Shown piece after piece: positions 57,222 to 64,000 of a stretch of DNA of 64,000 nt. The notes beneath the pieces were generated by a model. The model was not told where the DNA came from. It saw only the letters and a program-made list of their open reading frames with translations, and did no database searches. Positions within the stretch are counted from its first letter, which is position 1; each line of letters begins with the position of its first letter. The position numbers and the translations under genes were made by a program. The stretch lies in NCBI RefSeq assembly GCF_022605165.1, contig NC_063075.1:744001-808000 (forward strand), given 5' to 3'. The DNA comes from Purpureocillium takamizusanense (Eukaryota; Ascomycota; Sordariomycetes; Hypocreales; Ophiocordycipitaceae).

Positions 57222-60200
57222 GTCTGCAGACGATGCGATGCGGTGGTGACTCGAGACAAAAATTCCTTACTCCGGGCTTTCCCTAGACCAGCCTAGGCGC
57301 GGGCGACCTGGAGAGAGAGCGGGCTGGTGCTGTCATCCACGGCTCGCCATGACGACAGGCGGAATCCCTTTGAGCCGATTTGCCGAGGACGCTGCGCTAG
57401 CAGTAGCGTCTGGGCTGGCACGGACTATATATAGAACAGTGCAGGCCGGGGACTTGTTTGGCCCGCAGGGCGGTCCATGTGACGGCTGGTCGTGCTGCTC
57501 GCTGCTGCTGCTGCTGCTGCTGCTGCGTGCTCCTGCTCCTGCTGTTGTTGCTTAGCTGGCGTCGGTGCCCCTGTGCGTCCTCGCTTGGTTGCTTGGATGT
57601 CCGTCGCTTCCTCCTCCTCTGGGACCATCGCGATGCATGCATGTCGATAGCATGTCGAATATACCACGTCCGGGTAGCGATGCCTGCACCCAATCGGACG
57701 CCTCGCGAGCCTTCTTGATCATGCTTGCGGCCTGGGCCTCATGCGTGGGCACCTGCACGCGCATGCCCGTCTGCGTCGTGCCGCAACTCGATGCGCGTTC
57801 CCAAGACCACTCGCCGTTGCGGAGCTGCACTTCGAGGTGCCTCCGGGCGTCGCCTTGCAGATGACCATCGATCATGCTTCCGCCTGGTCCTGGAATGACT
57901 TTTTGGCGTGCCTGGTTGACTTTGGCGCCGTCGCCCGCCCTCAAGATCCCACCAATGGTGTTTTGCCTTTGACCGCGGGAAACACGCCTCTCTGAAACGC
58001 CTCGCCCCTGCGCAGCCAATATGACAAGGCCATGGCGGAAATGGCTGGTCCTCGCTGAGTTGCTCGTCCTCCTCTTGCTCATGCCACCACCGGCGCAAGC
58101 GCTCCGTCAAGTTCTGAGACTGCAGAACTACTAGCTGAGCTGGGCCGATGTGGTTTGTCGATCCATCGTTGTCTTTGATCGGATGTCGCTGGAGCCAGCG
58201 TGCAAGCCCCCCACGTGTGGAATCGTGCTAGTACGTACGAAGTACGGACGTACGATGCACGCTCCGCCTGGATGCGCAGAGACATGCGAGACACCTTGCT
58301 CCAGGCCCACATCAGGCGGGCGGCGAGTTGCATCATGCCCGGCGCGGGTGGGCTCGCTCCGCCCATTCCCTTCAAGGTCTCTCTGAGTAATATCACAGCC
58401 GCCATGACTGTGTTTATGAGCCCAGCGAGGCCTTGAATCATTCACATCAGCCTAGTCAGGCCATTCACTTCTTTGGCGCCGGCAATACCCGCCGGACCAG
58501 TCTGCAGCCAGAGCCACGGAGCCCAAAGTTGCACCCAAAGGCGAAACGGGTAGGTCCTGTCCCAACAGCCTGGTTCGGGGGGGGCGGCCAATTTCGATGT
58601 GGGGTTAAGAACTGCCGTTCCAGAAGCCAACGAGCTCTCTGCTCGGTCTGTTGCTGGCGAGTCTGCCCATGCTCCATGATGCAGCCACGGTGACCCTACA
58701 GTCTCGCCTTGAAACTTGTTGAGTCGCAGAACAACTGCCACCAGTTCGGCCCATCGCGGCACGGACATGGCTGTGATAGCAAATAGTCACACGCCTCCTG
58801 ACAGCCACGATGCGCTTTCCAGCCCTTCACGTCAGGGCGTGAAGAACCGTGGTCTAGGCCTGGGCCACTTCCGTTGTGGCGGCCGGCTCGGAGCAGTGCG
58901 AGCTGACGGCATTGGCTTGTGCGAGCCCACACTTTGCTGCCTGTGCAGAACGTGATGGACTTGGTCAGGAGGACGAATCTGAGCAGTGTCGTCTCTCGAC
59001 ACGTTGTCTCCATCTTTCTAGGCGTGCATTAGAGTCGCATCATGTCCCAGCTAAAACTATGTCATGGACCGTTTCTCTCACATGGTTCTGTACAATGGCA
59101 TGACTGCGGATTAGTCCTGTAGCTTTGTGTAAGAGCGCACCTGGGCTGCGTACCTTCGACAGCTGTTAATATTCGTAGGCCCCATGCTACAAGTCACCCC
59201 ACGGCGGCCGTCCAGAACAATGGCGCGCTCTCCCGGACCGCAATTGGTGTGCCATCGGAGAGTGACGAATGACTAGACCAACCCATTCTTGTGCACAAGC
59301 AGAGTGTCGCTCGCAGGTAGGCAGGCGTCGGACCAGATATTCAGCTCCGTTGGTTTGGATGACCACTAACGAAGCCGACCGAAGACAACCTTGAGACCCT
59401 CGGGAAACTGCTCATTTGGACATTTGCCGATGTAGACTCGTTAACGGTGTACATATCAGCGATTTTTGGCATTCTCTTCTGTCGTGATGGCTCTCTACGT
59501 ATTCTGGTTGAAAATATTATCGTAGACCATTGTCGGACGGGTGCTCAGGGGTAATCGACGGGAGCTCTGATCGCTGACTGGTGTAGATGGCAAGGATCAG
59601 CCATTTAACTTTCGGACTGTTCATGTGCTGTAAGCTTTTGAAGATGACAGGCATTCCTATCTGTATTGCTCTGGTCGTTGCGCGCCATTCACTGGTCGTG
59701 TGTGAGCGGGCCTGGCAGCGGACGATCGACCTCGCTGGCGCAGTCGGCATACCTTCCAAGAAGACTAAGCGAACCAAAAGAATGAAGAAGATAATTCAAG
59801 GAGACTCATGGTCTATCGAGACTACCTGAATTACTGGTGCGTATCGGAAGGTATTCGGGTGCTAGCTCATAAGTCGTTGCGGCAACTCGGACGTGTCGAA
59901 CGCAAAGACGGCCGTCGGGCTTGGTGGCAAACGTTTCTCGATACCAAAATTGATGCGAACGAGAAACATGTTTTTTGACTGAAATTGCAATTGCGTTTGC
60001 TTTATGAGGCTACTGAACGTCAGTACTGCGGGAAAGGGAGTGGCAGGGTGCAGTGCACTCACTCGTCTCGCAACACCACGCTCAGGTTCTCAACGCGCAC
60101 TACCGCCCCTCAAGCAAACGCGTTTTCTTAAGGAGTGCATTACCAGCCTGCAAGAAGCTGGGCAAAAGAAAAGTTGTTCGAACTGGCAAAAACGGAAGCG

Positions 60201-61684
60201 TAGATGCTAGATTTTACAAGCGGTGATTGCGGCGCATCCCCTGGGTCCCCAGACGCTCGAACCGCAGTTCTAAGAGGGCCTGGCTTGCATACCCAAGGAG
60301 TCGAAGCGAGGTGCTTGACTTTCCTTGAAAACGTGCCGCAATACCGCTAGACTATTTGCTGTCTACCGGTTGCTTCCTAAGTGAAAGTTGAACCCATTGT
60401 TATCACTTAAGTAATGTTAACGCGTTGCTGGGGCGAGAAGATGGGATGAAAAGCTGTTCGGAGGGTGAGCAGGCAGTGAAAGTGTGCGCCAGGGCGGGTG
60501 ACTGGGCGGTCGGCGGCTGGCAGCTGGCAGCTGGCAGCCTGGAGACTGAACAGCTGGCCGAGGGGCGCTCCGCTGTCGAACAAGCTGGCCGATGCGCAGT
60601 AGCACTGTAGGGTCGCCTCACCCTGCGCCATCATATCCAATGGGTGCCACAAGCGACCTGCGACTTGGATGTTCTCGAGGTTGAAAAGGGCTACTGTACC
60701 CCTGATTGCAGCACGCGTTCCCCGGCAGAGCCATCAACGAGGTGGCAGTGTTCGATATCTTTTAGAGGGGGGAGGTAATGTCGGAACTTTGAGTGTGTGC
60801 CGTGAGCAAAGGATATAAAAATCCAAGTGTGGGAGAGAAAATTTCGATGTCATTGGAATCTCAGGGGTAATAGGTACCTTTGTCTGATCACTCTTTCCCT
60901 CGCAAAACCAACTTAGCTACACCACGGGCCTCACCAAGTAAACCACAGCAAACATGTAGCACACAGTCTCGCTACGAGCTACAATAGGACCACTTTCTGA
61001 AAAGCAGTTGCGCATGACCACAGAGTTCCCATCTTCACATTCCTATCTTCATACCTGCGTTGTCACTGGTAGATACCTACCCTAGACTCGGCTGTATTTC
61101 TGTCAAGTTCCCGCGCATGCATCTATACTTGATGAAATTATTGGTCCATTGCAGAGCTAGAAATGCATTTCATCTCAGGTGCCAGTAATTATTGTGAAAC
61201 TCGCGAAAATGCGTGCTCATTTAGCGCACGCGCGCGCATAATCGCGAAAGTGAAGTCACGCGTCAGCCACAACGCATGGCTCGAAGAACTCTTCCCAGCA
61301 TGACGCCTATCTATGGTTGTCCACGCGGACAGAAAAAAAAAACTATCTACTGGCTGCGTTGTCTACAGCCGAAACGAGATCAATCGCCACGCGGTCCTAC
61401 CGTCATGCCTGGTATATCGCTCCACTTGAACATTCCCCGGCCATCGTGATTCTCAAGTCATGCCTCGTATTTTCCTCCCAACAGCAATGCAGCTAGCAAG
61501 CAATGTCGCCGGACTGGCCTTGCGCGACCTCTCCCCCCAATCTCCTCCGCAAAAAGCCATGTACATAGAAGAGTCTATCCCACGCCCGCAAAGAAACGCT
61601 TTTCAGAGTAATGGTCCCAACCACTAATGATATTTCCGCGTAAGTGGGCGGTATCGACGTGACATGTGATGCGTCCAAATCCCC

Positions 61685-64000
61685 TCAGATGGCGTAGCTC
61701 GCCTTCAGGCTCTGCTGGTCCTGCGGTCGCATCTGGCCAATAAATTCATTGAACTGAGGGATCATTTGCTTGTACACGTTGAGGACCTGAGAGAGGGTTA
61801 GCTCCTGCTTAAGAGCCGCACGATGGGTGGTAACTTACGTTCTGGAACACCTCGTGAAGCTCCTGCTTGGTTGGGCTCCGCAGATTCATGTCCTGGTACT
61901 GTGCAATGGCAGCAAAGTAATCCAGCAAGACCTTCTCCATGGCGTGCGGGTTTTGACCCACGATCATGGAGAAGCCTTTCAAAGCCGTAGCCTTTTCCTC
62001 GGACGGGTCGACTTCCTGCATGGCGCTCAGGAAGTCTTCCGCAAAAGTCGGTAGCGCAGGCGCCAGAAGCTCCGAATTGTGCAGGCCAAGTCGGCCGAGG
62101 GCGATGGCGGCGTTCTCCGTGAGACCCTTAGGCACTCGGGGGTTTGTCATGACCTCGACGAACCGTTGCAGAAGCTCCGGAACCCATTGTCCCATGCCCT
62201 TGCCGTGCTGCATGGCGACCTCGCCGGCCGACCAACAGGCATTGTTGACAACGCCAAAGCCGCTGTCCATCTCCTCATCCAAAACGTTGTCCATGTCGAG
62301 CTGTTTGAGCAGAATCGGAACCATGGCCGAGAGATGAGGCTGCAGTTGGGGAAACACGTACTTGGCGCAGTCTCCGAGGAGCGCGTACGCCGATTGTCGC
62401 ACTTCATCTGTCGGGTCTTCCATGCAGAAGCTGAGGAGCTCAAAGAAAGGCTGAGGAGAGCCCTTGACTAGCTCGGCAGACTTTTCACCTTCCAGAGCTT
62501 GAACAATGGCGCTCATCAGGTCCAGACTGGTGATGAGAAAGTCCTTGTCGGGCTGCTCGAAGGCGGAGTTGGTGGCGGCGGCCATGCCCTGCTCCAGGTT
62601 CGCATGGATAATATCGACGCATCGCATAAAGATTGGCGCTGCGTACGGGGTAAATGCGTGACCCAAGGCCAAAGCGACGTACGAAAGGCACTCCAACAGC
62701 GGGAAGACCTCGCGAGATATGTCCGAAATGATGTTGTAACGTCTTATCAGAGCGGGCATCAACTTCTCAGCCAGCTCGGGGGTCGCCAGCAGAGGGCCGA
62801 TGCGCTCAGCGAGCGTCTGCACGCAGTCGTACAGAATGTACATGTTGCGGTCCTTGTACTTCTGGAAGCAGAGAACGAACTGATGGATGATGGGGCCGCA
62901 GTATGGCTCAAGATGCTTACCAGCCTTCTCCTCGAGATTGGCAAACGCAGAGGCGCCGGCTTCTTGCACCTTCTTGTTCTTGTCCAGCATCTTGCGCAGG
63001 ATGCCGTCCATCAGGGGCACAAAATACTGCTCCTTCTGGGCCGGATCCTCCAAGTTCGCTGCCCACGCCGAATATCGTCCTAGGGTCCAGCAGGTGATTT
63101 GCCTGACGAGCGGCTCGCTGTCTTCGAGAAGGGAAATGAGATACGGAATGAGCTCGGGAAGATGAGGGACCACGACGTCCATGGCTCCCTCCGCCACAGC
63201 GCCCAGAGCGAGAACAGCTGCCTCGCGCTGGGGCCATTCGCTGTGCTTGAGGTTCTGCGACAAGTAGGGAAAAATTGCTTCAAACACGGCGCCACGAAAG
63301 TCACGGGCGAAGACATCGAGAGCCGCAGCCGAGCATTTGCGCACGGTCCATCGTTCGTCAGGATTGGCGTCGTCACCGTCATCGAAATCGTCGTCGTCGA
63401 TCTCGCCCTCCTCAAAATCATCGTCCTCCATACCGGTAGTCTTTGTGTAGCCGGTGTCGCTACCTTTGGAAAGGTCTCCGCCGCCTGTTCCCTCACCGTT
63501 GATGGCCCTCGTGAGGGTCTTCTTCGCGAACGCGGGCATGATGTCTTCGGGGCGATCCTCTTCCTCCTCATCGTCCGAGTCGCCACCCAAGAGCGCAATG
63601 TCCTCGCCGCTATATACCATGCACTCCAGCAAGACCGGGATGATCTTGCCGAGATAGGGTTGCAAAGCCTTCCACAGGTTCTCGTGCTCACCAACGGCAA
63701 GCCAAAACTCGGCAGCCTCGCAAGCGAGGTCCTCGTCTTCGCTTCTCTGCTGCGAGATGATGTAGTCGACCAGACCACTAATGTGGGGCTGGAGCTTGTC
63801 CGGGCGAGTCTCGATGAGATGAACAAAAGAGCGGCAGACTTGGCGTCGAACATCGATGCTCTCGTCGCTAGCAAGGACAAAGAGGTGCTGCAAGAGGTCA
63901 TCGACGGAGTTAAGCATGGCCTGCGATTCGCGAGGCGTAAAGACGTTAATGGCCGTAAGCGCCCCCACTCGGACCTTGGGCAGCGGGCTCTTGGTTGCGG
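61685..64000 (-). CDS. kap104: transportin, importin beta-2 / Kap104 (5' end off window)
   Basis: The frame enters at the window edge (ATKSPLPKVRVGALTAIN) and runs to 61839. A 52-nt intron (GTAAGT, CTAAC, CAG; 61838-61787) follows. The last exon, 61786-61685, ends QDQQSLKASYAI. About 753 residues are visible of a protein usually ~900-950 aa long, so roughly 150-200 N-terminal residues are missing. HEAT repeats fill the sequence. The long acidic loop (DSDDEEEEDRPED ... FEEGEIDDDDFDDGDD) just before DERWTVRKCSAAALDVFA is the transportin signature. It carries PY-NLS cargo, such as mRNA-binding proteins, through nuclear pores, and the acidic loop helps Ran-GTP release it. No key segment looks broken. 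This is a conserved essential-type gene. Confidence 0.95.

Larger units (their letters stand above)
49209..61684. other. 12.5-kb region without a supportable gene
   Basis: The first kilobase or so is leader and promoter of the Zn2Cys6 gene. The rest has many short frames in all phases but none with a recognisable domain, signal peptide, or consistent splice signals. Features seen: (AC)n at 49914-49936, the CGTGT repeat near 51463-51480, CTCCTCCTC near 52290-52320, the TGCCC repeat at 57186-57221, CTGCTG near 57497-57525, and tRNA-like boxes near 60254-60354 (minus). The stretch from about 58.9 kb is less GC-rich than the rest. Non-coding RNA or a decayed element cannot be excluded. Confidence 0.5.

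Overview
This 64 kb window is nuclear DNA from a filamentous ascomycete. The genes have short introns (52-56 nt in six of the measured cases, up to about 180 nt) with GT(R)AGT-like donors, CTAAC/CTGAC branch points and YAG acceptors. Coding regions are GC-rich. Several products match families typical of Pezizomycotina: an NLR with an alpha/beta-hydrolase N-terminus, an endosomal SPRY protein, and an Upc2-like Zn2Cys6 factor. A Sordariomycete, probably Hypocreales, is the best guess, but this is inference. Spacing is loose, about ten genes in 64 kb, with long 5' leaders rich in pyrimidine tracts and microsatellites.

Layout. 1-3781 (-): an NLR-type STAND protein (hydrolase-like domain, NB-ARC, TPRs), 3' end cut by the window edge. 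5078-6109 (-): an unrecognised 343-aa protein. 7450-7631 (+): an elongator tRNA-Met gene interrupted in the anticodon loop. 8084-13495 (-): a very large DH/PH-domain protein (Rho-GEF-like). 18137-19087 (-): a disordered Ser/Pro-rich protein. About 23198/23402-24310 (+): an endonuclease/exonuclease/phosphatase-fold enzyme. 29085-30938 (+): a disordered protein with a conserved C-terminal block. 32585-33730 (+): a single-pass membrane protein. 36096-37723 (+): an Ear1/Ssh4-like endosomal SPRY adaptor in three exons. 41115-41552 (-): a small secreted precursor with three Lys-Arg sites (Kex2-processed peptide type). 46895-49208 (-): a six-exon Zn2Cys6 transcription factor. 61685-64000 (-): transportin (Kap104), 5' end cut by the window edge.

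The genes do not form an obvious cluster. Housekeeping functions (nuclear import, ubiquitin adaptor, Rho signalling) are mixed with accessory ones (NLR, secreted peptide precursor). About 24.3-29.0 kb, 37.7-41.1 kb, 41.6-46.9 kb and especially 49.2-61.7 kb hold no gene I can support; they contain simple repeats and leader-like low-complexity DNA.

Two items deserve attention first. In the tRNA-Met, removing a 70-nt GT...CTAAC...AG block, which has all the marks of a spliceosomal intron, plus a 38-nt ordinary tRNA intron restores a canonical CTCATAA anticodon loop exactly. The second is the stand-alone Kex2-type precursor at 41.1-41.6 kb.
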